Origin: Begonia masoniana
Taxonomy: Eukaryota > Streptophyta > Magnoliopsida > Cucurbitales > Begoniaceae
DNA: 64,000 nucleotides
Assembly: GCA_022432975.1 (NCBI GenBank)
Contig: CM039514.1
Coordinates: forward strand, 12,012,810 to 12,076,809
Reading direction: 5' to 3'
The translations under genes were made by a program, and so were the position numbers. The notes beneath the pieces are model-generated. The model made no database searches. It had not been told where the DNA came from and worked only from the letters and a program-made list of their open reading frames with translations. This document shows, piece by piece, positions 24,373-36,755 of this stretch; positions within the stretch are counted from its first letter, which is position 1, and each line of letters starts with the position of its first letter.

Positions 24373-27111
24373 ATGGCCATCAAAGAACCGTCTGCTAATA
24401 TCCAGCAATGGATCAAGGGTGAGCGAGATAGGTTGATAATCTCGCCGTCGGATGATAATATCGTTATGCAGCAGATCCAGGCGATTCATGCTCCTGATGG
24501 ACGAGAGATTGATATTAAACCCATTCTTTATATTGTGGAGCGGATATTAATCCAGGCTGCACCCAATGTTGATGCCAATGTCGGACCGGTATAGTGTTAA
24601 GAGCCCAATATCACATAATTCTATAGGAGAATGCTGATTCTTTTTCCGTATGGCAGGAAGCATTAGAGGACAAGAACTATCAGTCCAATTTCGTCAGCAT
24701 GCCTGAATCTTCGGCCCACATCATTGATCAAATTTCTTATGAGGTTTGACAATAGAAAGATAAGAAATCTCTTTAACTATCTCTCAGAGATTAATTCTTG
24801 TAAATGCAGATTGCAGGCAGGAGTTTAAGCGGTGGAGATGCAAGTAGCACAACAATTACCATACTGAACCAGCTAGCAGGCTATTCATGGGATGCTAAAC
24901 TGGTTCTCTCATTAGCCGCATTTGCAGTGAACTGTGGTGAATTCTGGCTCCTGGCTCAGACTTGCACTTCAAATCAGCTTGCCAAATCTGTAGCAGTCCT
25001 CAAACAATTAACCAAAATCTTTGAGCATTCAAGCGCTCTAAAACCCAGGTTTGACTCGATGAAAAGCCATCTCAGAGCCATGGTTGACATTGCAAAGTGT
25101 ATTGTCAAGTTCAGGGAATTACCATCTCAGTACATTTCAACAGAAGTAGCTGCACTGTCGACAGCCTTGAACCATATTCCTCTAGCTGTTTATTGGACAA
25201 TCAAAAGCATTGTGGCCTCTGCATCACAGATTTCCATTCTCCCCAGTCTTGGATTTGAGTAAGTAGCCTAGAAGCTAGGTTAAGCTGTTTTACATTATTT
25301 CCATAGCTGAAATTAAATATGTTGTTGGGATTAGCCATGTTATTGAGGATTGGCAGCTCTCAACCTTGGCTCACAAAGTGAGCCAAATGCATAGCCACCT
25401 GATGGCTCTGTTGGAAACTTGCAATAAGCACATTGGTGAGTATTGTTGTGATGGAAATATCACACAAGCCATTTCTTCTGAATAATAACTAAGATGTTGT
25501 TGCAGATGAAAAAAAGCATTATGAAGCTTTCCAAAACCTTGGGCATTTGGTTGAATCGATCCACATCGACAATATGAAGGTTCTCAAGATGTTGATTTAT
25601 GAAAAAGACGATTTACAGCCACTATTTGACGGAGCAACGAAGAAAAGGGTTTGCTTCCATGATAGTTAGAAAACTCACTTGTTTTCCAGAGTCCTCCTTC
25701 CTGTTATCATCATTTTAATACTTCACACAATCAACGCAGGTTGATCTTGATGTCCTATGGCGCAAAAATGTGCTTCTGCTAATATCAGACCTTGAAGTTT
25801 CAATGGAGGAGCTCGATATGATGGAACAGATTTATAATGCATCGAGGTTTTCAAATGAAAGGCAGGAAAGCTATTATGAGTTAGTGTGGCTTCCAATTTT
25901 AGATCCAGCTATTCCACTGACAGAAACAAAGCAAAAGAAGTTTGAAAGTCTGCAAGAAAATATGCCATGGCACTCTGTTTACCATCCTTCAATTATTCAA
26001 CGGGACGTAATCGAATTCATAAAGAAGATGTGGAATTTCAGAAAGAAACCTATTCTCGTTGTGTTAGATCCAGAAGGACGAGTAGTCTCCCCTAATGCTC
26101 TTCATATGATGTGGATATGGGGAAGCGCAGCCTTCCCTTTTACCAGGTCAAGAGAGGAAGCCTTGTGGAAGGACGAGACCTGGAAACTGGAGTTTTTGGT
26201 GGATGCCATCGACCCTCTCATTCTGGATTGGGTAAACATAAAAAAACTCAAACAAAATCTTCACTATCGATCTGACTTCCGAAAGAAGTTTGTGGGAATT
26301 CTGGTTATATTTCAAGAAAGATAACATTGCGTGAGATGGAAACTAGTAGGAAATCAATTCTCTTAGAAAGATGAAAGTAACTTGTAACTAATAATACGGA
26401 AAGGTGAGAAACCAAAAGAATTAGATCGAAGATTCTTATTTGCATTAGAAACCTAACATTCTGAAATGGCAATTTTACTTCAATTTTTTCAACTAGATAA
26501 CAGAAGGAAAATTCATATGCCTCTATGGAGGAGAGGAAATGGAATGGATCAGAAAATTTACCCAAGCTGCAAGAGCAATGGCGCAAGCCGCAGGCATTTC
26601 CTTGGAAATGGTTTACGTCGGAAAGAGCAACGCAAAAGAGCGAGTAAGAAAAATCACAGCATCCATTATTACAGAAAAAATCAGCCATTACTGGCAAGAC
26701 CTAGCTTCTATTTGGTACTTCTGGATCAGAATCGATAGCATGTTACAGTCAAAGATGCAACTCGGGAGAACCGTCGAGAACGATGCCGTAATGAAAGAGA
26801 TCGTGAAGATACTGAGTTTGGAAAACAGCAACAACGGATGGGCCGTACTTAGCCGAGGATCAGAGATGATAAAAGCGAAGGGAGATGCGTTTTTGAGATG
26901 CTTACAGGAGTATGATCAATGGAAGGAAAATGGAGAAGCAAATGGAATTCTTAGAGCACTCGGTGATCAGTTGACGAAGCTTCAGACTCCTCATTACTGC
27001 AATCGCCTCGTTCTGCAGGAAACCACCGTAAAGTTGCCGGAAAGAATGGCTTGCCCGGAATGTGGTCGCGGAATGGAGAGGTTCATCATGTACAAATGTT
27101 GTGAAGAATGA
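24373..27111 (+). CDS. Sieve element occlusion (SEO) protein
   Basis: Forms P-protein filaments in phloem sieve elements and helps seal them after wounding (known for the SEO/SEOR family). Seven coding exons: 24373-24588, 24657-24743, 24810-25258, 25335-25435, 25506-25648, 25740-26231, 26497-27111. They sum to 2103 nt, or 700 residues, the usual family length. An N-terminal SEO domain starts near the first exon (QQIQAIHAPDGREIDIKP). The middle has LDVLWRKNVLLLISDL and LVWLPILDPAIPLTE. A thioredoxin-like part has HMMWIWGSAAFPF and GKFICLYGGEEMEWIRKFT, and the C-terminus has CPECGRGMERFIMYKCCEE. All are hallmarks of the family. Introns are GT-AG and no lesion is seen. SEO genes are often tandem; the duplicate 3' UTR at 52771 fits that. 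Confidence 0.96.
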
Positions 27112-27308
27112 TGATGCAGCCGCTCCCCTCGTTCCTTTCTGCTGCACCCTCTCACACACTGCCAGATGGCACATAGTGTTGTTACCAGTCACTTTGTTGT
27201 ATTATAGTATAATCTGCACTCTCGCCATAAAGTGCATATAAATCTGGTAGTGTTAGTATGTAAATAATGTCTACTTGGTATAAGAGCCTCCACAAGCGCT
27301 GCTATTCT
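27112..27308 (+). other. SEO 3' untranslated region
   Basis: Follows the stop codon and runs up to the hAT element. It is similar to 52771-52930 (shared words CCTCTCACACA, CAGATG, ATAATCTGCACTCT and AAAGTGCA). A poly(A) signal is not clear. Confidence 0.6.
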
Positions 27309-28227
27309 TAGGGGTGTGCATTTGTCGGTTCGCTTCAGTTTTGGAGTAGAACCGAACCGAACCAACAACTAATCAATTTTTTGAATGCCAAATCAAAATC
27401 GATTGGAAAAATAATGGAACTGATCTGATAACCAAACCGAAACTATCAGTTCGATTCCGGGTCAGTTCCAGTTTGATAGATTTTACAAAAAAATTAAAAA
27501 AAATAAAAAAATAATATATACTCTCAAAAAATTCGCCTGTCGCCTGTCGAGCGTCGGCCAGAGAGCTTGAGATATGAGAGTTGAAAGTCAAGCGTCGCCG
27601 CATCTGCTATCTAGAGAAGAAGTTTCAGCTTGAGCATGGACAGTTGAAGTGGAGCGTCGCGTGTCGTCTGCAATCTGCCGAGCTTCGAGAGTTAGTCGAG
27701 CAGCTTGAGCTTCGCATCACATTCGCATCTGTCGTCTGGAGAAGAAGCTTAAGCTTGAGCGTGGACAGTCGAAGTGCAGTGTCGCGTGTCGTCTACCGTC
27801 TGCCGAGCTTCGAGAGTCAGTCGAGCAGCTCGAGCTTCGGGTCGCGTTCGCGTATGCCGTCTGGAGAAGAAGCTTCAGCTTGAGCGAGGACAGTCGAAGA
27901 GGAGTGTCACGTGTCGTCTGCCGTCTGCCGAGCTTCGAGAGTTAGTTGAGCAGCTCGAGCTTCGTGTCATGTTCGCGTCTGCCGTGGAGAAGAAAGAAGT
28001 AGAATAGCAAATTAGGCCATTAGGATTTAAGACTTTTATTAAAAATTTGATTCGGTTTGGTTAATGTCGGTTTGGAATGATCCAAACCAAAAACCGAACC
28101 AATGTCACCGGTTCTTACAAAATAGAACCGAATTTCAATTTTTTTTTACTTAAAACCGACCAGAACCAGATCGATTTCACCAGTTTCGGTTCGGTTTCTG
28201 ATTTTGGTTCGGTTTTGCATGACCCTA
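27309..28227. mobile_element. hAT-type non-autonomous element (919 bp)
   Basis: Terminal repeats TAGGGGTGTGCAT and GCATGACCCTA, flanked by GCTATTCT / GCTATTCC (27301-27308, 28228-28235; one mismatch in 8). Both ends have subterminal CGGTTCGGTT-type words. The middle is a GC-rich 125-bp tandem repeat. It encodes no transposase. Confidence 0.88.
27590..28000. repeat. About three copies of a 125-bp tandem repeat
   Basis: The word AGCTTGAGC...GACAG recurs at 27627, 27752 and 27877, with GAGCTTCGAGAGT and GTCGAGCAGCT in each unit. It is an internal repeat of the hAT-type element. The frames across it are not taken as genes. Confidence 0.85.
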
Positions 28228-28942
28228 GCTATTCCTCCCTTCCTCTCCCTCCCATTTATGAGTGTATCTTCTTCAGACTTCTTTTGTAATCATTAAAGCA
28301 CATCGATTACCCTTTCCAAATTCAAAATCTAGTGCTTCTCAGCTTCTTGTTTTATTACATATGAATGTTAGAGATGTTAAACGGACGGGCTGGATTACAG
28401 TAGCAAGTCGAGTCAAGCTTGGCCCGCTACAGTAACGAGCGGGCTTGGCTCGGGCCACATCAACGGGTCGAGTCGAGCTTGGCCATTCGGCCTTGCGAGC
28501 CCGTCGATGACCGGGCTCCACGAGTCAACTCGCGAGCTGGCTCGGTCGAGCCCAGCTCGGGGCCCGCTCCGTCGTCACTGACTCACTCGTCTCGTCCCTG
28601 ACTCCCATCGTCCAACGTCCATAGTATTCTTTGCTTCGGAACTGGGAAGCATGAGAAGCTTTGGCCCTGATCAGCCAGCTGAAGGAGATCGCAAACGCAC
28701 TCAAGATCGCTCTGTGGTCGCCGTGGTATTCCTCTGCCCTCTCTGTGGTTGCTCTGGCAACCACCTCCGAAGTTTGGTGAACCTCCCTTGGCACTTGAAC
28801 TGTCTCCAAGGTTCGGCGAACTTCCCTCGGCTCCAACTATTCAGACCCAAAGGCAGTGCTGTACGCAGGTCATAGAGAGAGCGATCATCGGAACGACCGA
28901 CTTCATGCCCCTGCTTGAAACCTGAGAGAGCGATCAAGGGTC

Positions 28943-29047
28943 GATGTCACGCCCTTGCTGGGGTGTTATATCGCCTAGTGGAGCTTGTGTCGCCCCCACT
29001 CACAGAGTGTGGGGCGATATCACGCCCCAGCAGGGGCGTTACATCGC
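28943..29047. repeat. GC-rich inverted repeat
   Basis: Left arm GATGTCACGCCCTTGCTGGG with GTTATATCGCC (about 28943-28975); right arm GGGGCGATATCACGCCCCAG with GGGCGTTACATCGCC (about 29011-29047). The arms pair with a few mismatches. The GGGGCGAT words recall the hairpins of the gypsy LTR, but no common origin is shown. The stretch 29100-29397 is CT-rich microsatellite with no gene. Confidence 0.7.
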
Positions 29048-29397
29048 CCCTGCACAGTGACCTGAAAGGAAAGAGTGTTGAACTCAAGAAGGAAGACAAT
29101 GAAAAGTGGAAAACTGACTGAGGCCCTCTCTCTCTTGCTAATGTGCAACATCAGCAAACAACCGTCTTATGACCGTTGTTGCTGCTCTCTCTCTCTCTCC
29201 CTTATTATTGCTTTCTCTCTCAGTCTCTCTTGCGTCGATGTGCAGCAGCAGCTAGCAACAGTCATAAAGACCATTGCTGCTTTCTTTCTCTCTCTCCCCC
29301 CGTTGCTATCTCTCCCTCTCTCTCGTCGATGTGCAGGCTGCAGCAGTAGTATGACCGTTGCTCTGCTTCCCTCAGCAGGCCTGGCCAGCAACGTTGC

Positions 29398-31064
29398 TGT
29401 CACGACCCGAAACCCAACGGGCCGCGACTCACATAACATATTCATATTCTTATTCATGACAAATATTATTATTATTTTTTAAAAAAACTACTTGAAGGAA
29501 ATTTTACTAAAAACAGTTGAGATTCGTGCTTAAAACTCGTTGAAATCCTCCAAAACTAAATTTAAAACGTTACTAGAAATGGAGGAGGAAATAACAAAAG
29601 ATAATCTCAGTTTTAAGGGCAGAAGCATAAAAATACTGGGGCCAATCAATATCTGCCGCTCAACATCTACCGATCACATCTGTCGATCGACATCTACCGA
29701 TCACATCTGCCGATCGACATCTGTCAATCGACATCTGCCGAACGACAACATCTACCGATCACATCTGCCAATCGACATCTCCCGAACGACAACATCTACC
29801 GATCACATCTGTCGATCGACATTTGCCCATCGACATCTGCCGATCACACCTGCCGAACGACAACATCTACCGATCGACATCTGCCAATCGACATCTGCCG
29901 ATCACACCTGCCGAACGACAACATCTACCGATCACATCTGCCGATTGACATCTGCCAATTGACATCTGCCGAACGACAATAGAACAACACATTAACCATT
30001 TACACTCTAAACAAATAGACAACTCTGACTACTAAAAGAACTTGTAAATTTTAACAGCAACCATTCAAAACAACTTAAAACTATAAAATTGCTCAAGATC
30101 CAGAAAGAAGAATTACAGCTCAAACCAACCATATCTCATATCAGAATAGATCCAAAAGAGTATCAAAAGTCTTAAACTACTACTATCATTAAAATTCTCA
30201 GCACACATTAAATCAAACATTTGTCTACTAACTCAACGCATACTGCCTTTAGTTAAACCGCCTCATCAGTGTACCAGACCAAGGCATAGTTGCGCTCCAT
30301 CAACTGCGCCTATTCTTCGATAAGCTCAGAGAATTCATCTGTGGTAACCTCAACACCTACATCACAAAACTCATCTATTAGCCTACTGCTAAATAAGTAG
30401 AGCAAATATGAAATGATATGCTAAATTCATGAATCCTAGTCATGCAGTTTCTACTTTCACAACTCAGTTGCATTCATGTTCATTTACTGATCTCCCCTCT
30501 GTTCGATGGGAAGTAGATCAGTTTTCCCAAAGCTACATCCTCTTACTCGATTAAAGGGCGGATTAGTTCCCTTAATAGTTGGTCTGATACAACCTGTTCA
30601 TGCCTTACCATGCCATTACATGTAAATTCATTTTCATACTCATTCAATAAAACATGATGCATGACATACTGAAAACATTTAAACATGCATAAACCTACTG
30701 TTTTGTGATGTAGGCCTGAAGGCACACACATACTCCACTTACTGGTCTCCTGGAAAACGTGTGGTTGAAGGCTACTTTGGGAGTTTGCTCAAACCTAGGT
30801 TGAAGAAGAATCAGGCAGGAGAATCGCCGAGAGGAGGTCTGTTGAGCAAGCTGAATGTCGAATGAGGAAATGAAACAGTGGGGGCTAAAATCCTTAGCTA
30901 ACCTTTTTTATACACTAATCTTTACAAATTACACATTTGCCTTTAGTTAGCCAAAAAAAAATTAACCTATTTAAGCAACCAATCATAATCACTTATTTCC
31001 ATAAAGTTGAAAGTCAGAAAAAAATGTTGTTATTAATCAAAGCTGACAATTACCGGTTGCTACA
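29398..31064 (-). mobile_element. Gypsy solo LTR (1667 bp), TSD GTTGC
   Basis: On the plus strand it starts TGTCACGACCCG and ends ACCGGTTGCTACA, with a perfect GTTGC duplication at 29393-29397 and 31065-31069. The minus-strand orientation comes from the shared layout with 49651-51738 (CACCTACATCACAAAACTCATCTATTAG block and the GGCGGATTA...CCCTTAA block). It holds no internal domain. Confidence 0.92.
29650..29978. repeat. CATCTGCCGATC word array in solo LTR
   Basis: More than 20 copies of a 12-14 bp word (CATCTGCCGATC, CATCTACCGATC, CATCTGCCGAAC, CATCTGCCAATC) separated by GA, AC or ACAA. It lies 250-580 bp from the LTR 3' end. The same word fills 49931-50333 and the copia LTRs. The frame at 29540-29962 is a by-product. 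Confidence 0.9.
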
Positions 31065-31455
31065 GTTGCAACGGTTTTGTGACTGTTGCCCACCCCCACT
31101 CGACCACCTCCTATTCTCCTATAAATTCTCTTCCACCATCTTTATTTTTTTCACCAATCTCTCTCAATCTTTTGAATTCGTTCTTCAATTTGCTCTCAAT
31201 CCATTTGGTGCTCTCAATCTATTCTTCAATTTACTTCAACAAGATAAAATTTAGTTTATTTTTTTACATATATTTACATAATTTTTAATTATATTTGTAG
31301 TTATACTAACTAAATTTTTTTACATTAATTTTTTTGTAGGTTTCGTATACGTGGAGTTGATCAAGTCACACCGCCTACAAGCTTTTGTTGAAAAATTGGT
31401 TTTGTGGTATCATTTTCTTATTTGATATTTACTTTAAAAATATATTTTTAATAGT

Positions 31456-33331
31456 TATGGATCTACGTAATTATAATATTGATGATGATATTGAGGAAAT
31501 TAGAGAAATAAATCCTGCATTTTCAATATGACAATCATCCTCACAAGCATCCACTTCATCACCTAAAAAAAAAAACGTCTGAAGTATGAAAACATTTTGT
31601 AATGAAAGAAATTAAAATTGGTAGAAAAGTAGAATCTAGAGCTCAATGCAACTATTGTATTAAAAATTAGGATGAAGTGCAAAAATCGGCTTGAAGTATC
31701 GTAAAAGTGCAAAAAAGAGCTTAAACTTTGAAAAGTGCATAATAAAGCTCGGCGGATACCCGCTGATTTATTATAATTATTTTATAAAATAATTAAATAA
31801 AATTACAATAAATCGTACAAATGTTAGAAAATCACGAAAATTTTCAGATTATCTTTTCATAATATGGAGAACGTGTGATAAAAATTTCAAATAAATTTCA
31901 TATCGTTTAGTATATTTTTAAAAAATTAATGTTAATGTCACCCAAATGCGGACGCGGGTACCCGCTCATTTTGGGCGGGTACCCGCTGCACCCTCTGCGG
32001 GGGGTCAGCGGGTACCCGCCAAGCTTTATTATGCACTTTTCAAAGTTTAAGCTCTTTTTTACACTTTTACGATACTTCAGGCCGATTTTTGCACTTAATC
32101 CTAAAAATTATGCATATATTTTCGGTAGTTCAACTAGCTCACTAGGTAGACATTATCAAAAATATCACTTAAACGAGCAAGTTAGAGACTCTATACAAAG
32201 ATTATTGAATGCTAGTGGTAGTGGCACTTTTTTGTATTCACAAAATAAAATAAGAGAATGAATAATAAAACTTGTAGCACAATGTGAGTTGCTTTTAGCG
32301 TTCATCGATAGTGATGAATTTGAAAAATTTTATGAAAGAATATGCTACTCCTAATTTTAAACGTGTTCTTAGAAGTACAACTAAAATTGATATTATTAAA
32401 ATTTTTAATAATATGAAAAATGAACTAATTTTATTTTTTTCAAGTGCTTATTCAATGTCTATTTGTATCACCTCTAATTTATAAAGTGCACGTAATTCTA
32501 TAAGCTATGTTGTTGTAACTTTTCATTTTATTGACGACTCTTGACAATTAAATAAAAAAATTTTAGGATTTCGTAATTGTGAATATCCTCACACTGGTAT
32601 TACAATTTATAGATATATTATAACGATATTGCAAGAATATTCTATTCGAGAAAGAATATTTAGCATAACACTTGATAATGCTAGTGCTAACGATGCTGCT
32701 ATTTTTCATTTTAAAAATTGTTTTCAATTAGATACTACTCACGATTCTCTTTTCCATATGAAATGTGTTTGTCATATTTTAAATTTAATTGTTAAAGATA
32801 GTATGACATATATTTCGCCTCATATTGAATTAATTAGATTCGCAATTTCTTATATAATTGGATCTTATTCGAAGCAACAAGAATATAGAGATTTTTGTAA
32901 AGCTGCTTAACTTAAACCACAAAAATTAAAAGCCATTGTAGATAATAGATGAAATTCTACTTATTTAATGTTGGAAAATGCTAGACCATATTGGTAAGTT
33001 ATTTGTGCTTTTATTAATGAGAAAATACCAAATATTAATCTTGATAAATCTAGTTGCGATATAGCTAATATATTTCTTGATTTTTTAAAACCATTTTATG
33101 ATGCTACAAATGAATGTTCGAAAATTTATTATCCCACTTATCATCTTGTTCTCCCAATTTTTATAAACTTAAGGGATAATTTTGCACAATATCGACATAT
33201 AGATGAATTTAGAGATATACTTAATAAAATGAAAACAAAATTTAAAAAATATTGGCTTGACTTTCCTCCTATATTCTGTTATGCATGTATAATGGATCTG
33301 AAAGATCAAGGTTAGTTAGTTGATGCCCTAG
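31456..33331 (+). pseudogene. hAT (BED-type) transposase remnant
   Basis: Starts with an ATG at 31456 followed by an acidic N-terminus. A BED zinc finger follows (about 31625-32170), split by the MITE at 31670: joining the flanks across one 9-bp duplication gives an open frame into SSTSSLGRHYQKYH. The catalytic region is at about 32560-32910 (ITLDNASANDAA, KCVCHILNLIVKDS) and continues to 33310 (NIFLDFLKPFYDATNECS). Several stop codons interrupt it, for instance at about 31529, 32259, 32480, 32908 and 32950. The C-terminal dimerisation domain is lost at the copia LTR boundary. It is inactive. Confidence 0.88.
31670..32101. mobile_element. Mutator-type MITE (432 bp), 9-bp TSD
   Basis: Long terminal inverted repeats of about 85-100 bp starting GGATGAAGTGCAAAAATCGG and ending in its complement. 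A perfect 9-bp duplication TAAAAATTA flanks it (31661-31669, 32102-32110). The 9-bp duplication and long ends fit a non-autonomous Mutator element. It is inserted in the BED finger of the hAT transposase remnant. The inner part has GCGGGTACCCGC palindromes near 31975-32015. Confidence 0.92.
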
Positions 33332-34708
33332 TGTAGGTGGAACACTAGATGAGACACCAATTTATTTTCGTGATAACAGACAATGTTGAAATGCAGAAAA
33401 TAATAAGACAAAAGGTTGGTAACGCAGTTCGGCAATTGCCTACGTCTGCGGGGCCACGCCCAGATTTAAAAATTATTCACGAGTTCTTAAAGTTACAAGA
33501 CAATCGGACTTATACAAATAAAGACTCCCTCTTATCTTTGTCGCCGCCTCTCACTAACTTCCTTAATGAATCTGTTTTTGCAAGCTCCTCTCAACTTGTA
33601 ATTGATCCCTCTCAGAATCTGAAGATGACAAGCTCCCCTTGTCGTTGATGACTCCTCCCGGAATCCGTGTATGGCAAGATCTCCTTGCCCACGATCAGAA
33701 CTCCTCCCGAGTTCCAGGCAGACTCCTCCGAGTCTGAGCTTCAATGAAAGAAATAGAATCGCACCTGGGACACTGTCTGTAACACCATTCGTTGTCTTTG
33801 GTTGCATCAAACAAACACACTCTGAAGACAATCAGATTAGCTCACAAATAGAGTGTGAATACATTCAATCAATCGATCAAATGAATAATAACATACACCA
33901 CACTCAACCGTGGGTGAAGTATAAATCGGCCGAATAAAAACTTTTAGCTCTCAAGAATAATGGCTTCAGCAACTTTCAACTGTGCAGGAAGAATGCATAA
34001 TATACTGTGCGTCAAATATTCTCTCTAAACAGATCGCACAGAATAAGAGAAACTGAATCCCATGAAAATCAGATCTGTGACATTGTGTGCGACATTTATG
34101 GAAAGCCCATGCAAACAAATCTGAAACGAATCCCAAAATATTCTGAATGAATCCTAACAATGCTGTGATCTCGTATTTTGCTTAATAGCACCACAATATT
34201 CAGATCGGCTTCCAAAATATTATTTCCATCTTCAAATTAACTTTCCAAATACATAGGAATAAATCCCTTTGTTGCTGTGATCTTGAATCTCATTGTAATC
34301 TAGCTTAATAGAATCGTAATATTCAAATCACAGATAAAATCAGAATCACACACCATAAGGAAACAGATTTTATCAATTCGGTTTGTGTGACACTCCGTGT
34401 GCTATTTTAGGAAAGTACCGCCAATATAATCAAATCGGATCCCAATACTTTAGGAATATATTCCTTGATTGTTGTGATCACTTATCTCGGTATAATCCAT
34501 TCCATATCTAAAGTTACTTGATTTCCAAGTAACTACTTTCCATATCTCTCAAACTTCATAATCTTCAAGATCTCTAATTAACCACTATTAAATATTATAT
34601 AGATAATTTCTTGTATGGCAAGAAACAATCTTCTATAGATTTAAATCACACAATAGAAAATAATATATAAATTCCCTTAAAATATGTTTGCCAAAAAATA
34701 TGCTAACA
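33332..34708 (-). repeat. 3' LTR of a truncated copia element (1377 bp)
   Basis: Plus strand starts TGTAGGTGGAAC and ends ATATGCTAACA. On the minus strand a purine tract CCAAAGGGAGATATTATAA precedes it (about 34717-34740), as expected for a polypurine tract upstream of a 3' LTR. The CCTACGTCTGC block of copia LTRs is present near 33440. It cuts the hAT remnant. The other LTR of this element is not in the window. Confidence 0.75.
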
Positions 34709-35775
34709 CATAAACATTTATAATATCTCCCTTTGGTATTTTTTGGCAAAATCACAAACTCCCCCTGCATGTTGGTAATTAACCAGAACTCCCCCTTAAT
34801 CGGAAATCACTTGTAACATTGCAAATAACTCCAATACTATACTTGTAAAATACTCCCCCTTTTTGCCATAAAAAGACAAAATGGTATAGAATAAAGTATC
34901 AACCATGTATTTATCAAATATAAATATCAAGGCATATACCACATTAGCAAATATGCATCAATAATGATAGCTCATGAGAACATTCACAATAATATTCATT
35001 AGATAGATTCATCATCATACGAAACTAACCCGATTGGAGATGTTGATAGCTACACACTAGCATCTTTAGTGACATCAACAGTAATAACAGGTGTAACACC
35101 TTTCATTCGTGCAATCAACATGATTTACAATCAATTCCCACGAAGCCACGCACGTCTGACACTACCAGTGACATCACTAATTATCTAGTTGAAAGAAGGA
35201 GAAAACTCTTCATAATCAACTCAGTGATTGCACAGATGTGTATTGGTCACAATAGAGGAGAATTTAAACAAATGACCCCTTAAAAACACTTGTTCTTGAA
35301 AATCGGCGTCGAAAACTCTACAAGTGACATCTCCAATATTAGGGGCACTTGACCAAAATTGCTTCCAGGATTTGGCTCAGAAACCTTATCCACATGTCAT
35401 TCTTCAATAATCGCCATAGAATCAGAAAAAAATTCAAATCTTGAGAAGGAGAAGAGCCGTTTGAGTTTATGAAAATAAACCATAAATCCAAAAGGCCACT
35501 CAATTTGGAAAATAAACCTTAAATCTTCAAATAAGTTAGGAAATAAACCCAAAGATATAGCTACAATCAAATTCCATAAAAACCTCTATCAATATATTTG
35601 AGATTAACTCCGAATTTCCATATAAACCGCCGAAAGCATCATAGAACCCCTTGTGTCATGCAGGAAGTTACAGACCAAGAACTTCAAAAGAAATATTAGC
35701 AATAAAAGAAATCCCTTCTCTTTTTTTTTTTAGAAAGCAAATAAAAAAAACTTACAACACAGAAGAACCTCTTCA
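34709..35775. other. Copia 3' non-coding region
   Basis: Between the polypurine tract and the end of the RNase H frame. AT-rich and without any frame I can support. Such long spacers occur in SIRE-like copia elements, sometimes with an extra ORF; none survives here. Confidence 0.5.
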
Positions 35776-36755
35776 TATGACACAAAGGCCTAAGGCAGAC
35801 ATTAATTCTTCAAATTTCACATCATCCAACGCTTTGGTAAAAATATCGGCAATTTATTTTTCCGTCACCATATGTTCCAAGGTGATAACTTGGTCTTCTA
35901 CAAGTGATCTAATGAAATAATGTCGAATATCAATATGTTTTTTCGTGAATGCTGTACTGGATTCTTGGAGATATTAGTAGCACTCATATTATCACAATAT
36001 AACGTTATGACATCCTGTGTGACACCGTAGTCTTTGAGCATTTATTTCATCTAAAGAAGCTGAGTACAGCTATTACCAGCTACAATATATTCTGCCTCGG
36101 TAGTAGACAGAGAAATAGAGTTCTGCTTCTTGCTAAACCATGATACTAAATTGTTTCCCAAATAAAAGCATCCACCGAAAGTACTCTTCCGATCATTCGA
36201 ATTTCTGGCCCAATCAGCATAACAATAAGCAACCAGATTGGCATTTGTATCGAAAGAATACCAGATTCCATAGTCAGTCATCCCACCGACATATTTGAGA
36301 ATTCGCTTTACTGACACCAGGTGAGACTCTCGAGGATTTTCTTGAAACCGAGCACATAATCCCACACTATAACAAATGTCTGGCCGACTAGTAGTTAGAT
36401 ATAAAAGGCTGCCAATCATACTTCTATATAGTCGTTCATCAACAGAAGTCCCTTTCTTATCTTTGGAGAGTTTTTCATGTGTCCCAATCGGTGTTCTTTT
36501 GGGACGAGCATTTTCTAACTTGAAGCGTTTCAACAAATTTTTAGCATACTTGGTTTGTGAGATGAAAATTCAATTATTTCTTTACTGAATCTGAAGACCA
36601 AGAAAGTAATTGAGCTCACCGACCACGCTCATCTCAAATTTGCCAGTCATTTTAGCAACAAAATTATCTACCAGTACCTGTGACATTGAGCCAAACACTA
36701 TGTCATTAACATAAATTTGAGCAAGTAAAAACTGACTTTTGTCACGGCGAATAAA
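35776..36755 (-). pseudogene. Copia reverse transcriptase/RNase H fragment
   Basis: From high to low coordinates: end of the reverse transcriptase (IYVNDIVFGS where YVDDIIFG is usual, then GELNYFLGLQI), the 161-codon stretch 36536-36051 with RSMIGSLLYLTTSRPDICYSV, DWARNSNDRKSTFGG and SKKQNSISLSTTEAEYI (RNase H), and the C-terminal part ending at about 35776. A stop near 36580 and one near 35850 interrupt it. The catalytic YVDD is YVND. It belongs to the same element as the LTR at 33332. Confidence 0.85.

Larger units (their letters stand above)
28369..33331 (+). mobile_element. Autonomous-type hAT element remnant, 3' end lost
   Basis: TAGAGATGTTAAACGGACGGGC at 28369 resembles the left terminus of Ac/Tag-type plant hAT elements, with GGGCTTGGCTCGGGCC-type subterminal words after it. 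The transposase remnant starts at 31456 and is cut at 33331 by a copia LTR. The left flank and part of the leader contain a gypsy solo LTR (29398-31064). The link between 28369 and the transposase is inferred from orientation and spacing; the right end is not in view. Confidence 0.5.

Noticed and set aside
28419..28937. Overlapping frames with GC-rich composition
   Set aside because: They lie in the subterminal CGAGCC-rich repeats of the hAT remnant and show no conserved domain.
29540..29962. 140-codon frame rich in STDHICRS
   Set aside because: It is the translation of the CATCTGCCGATC word array in a solo LTR.
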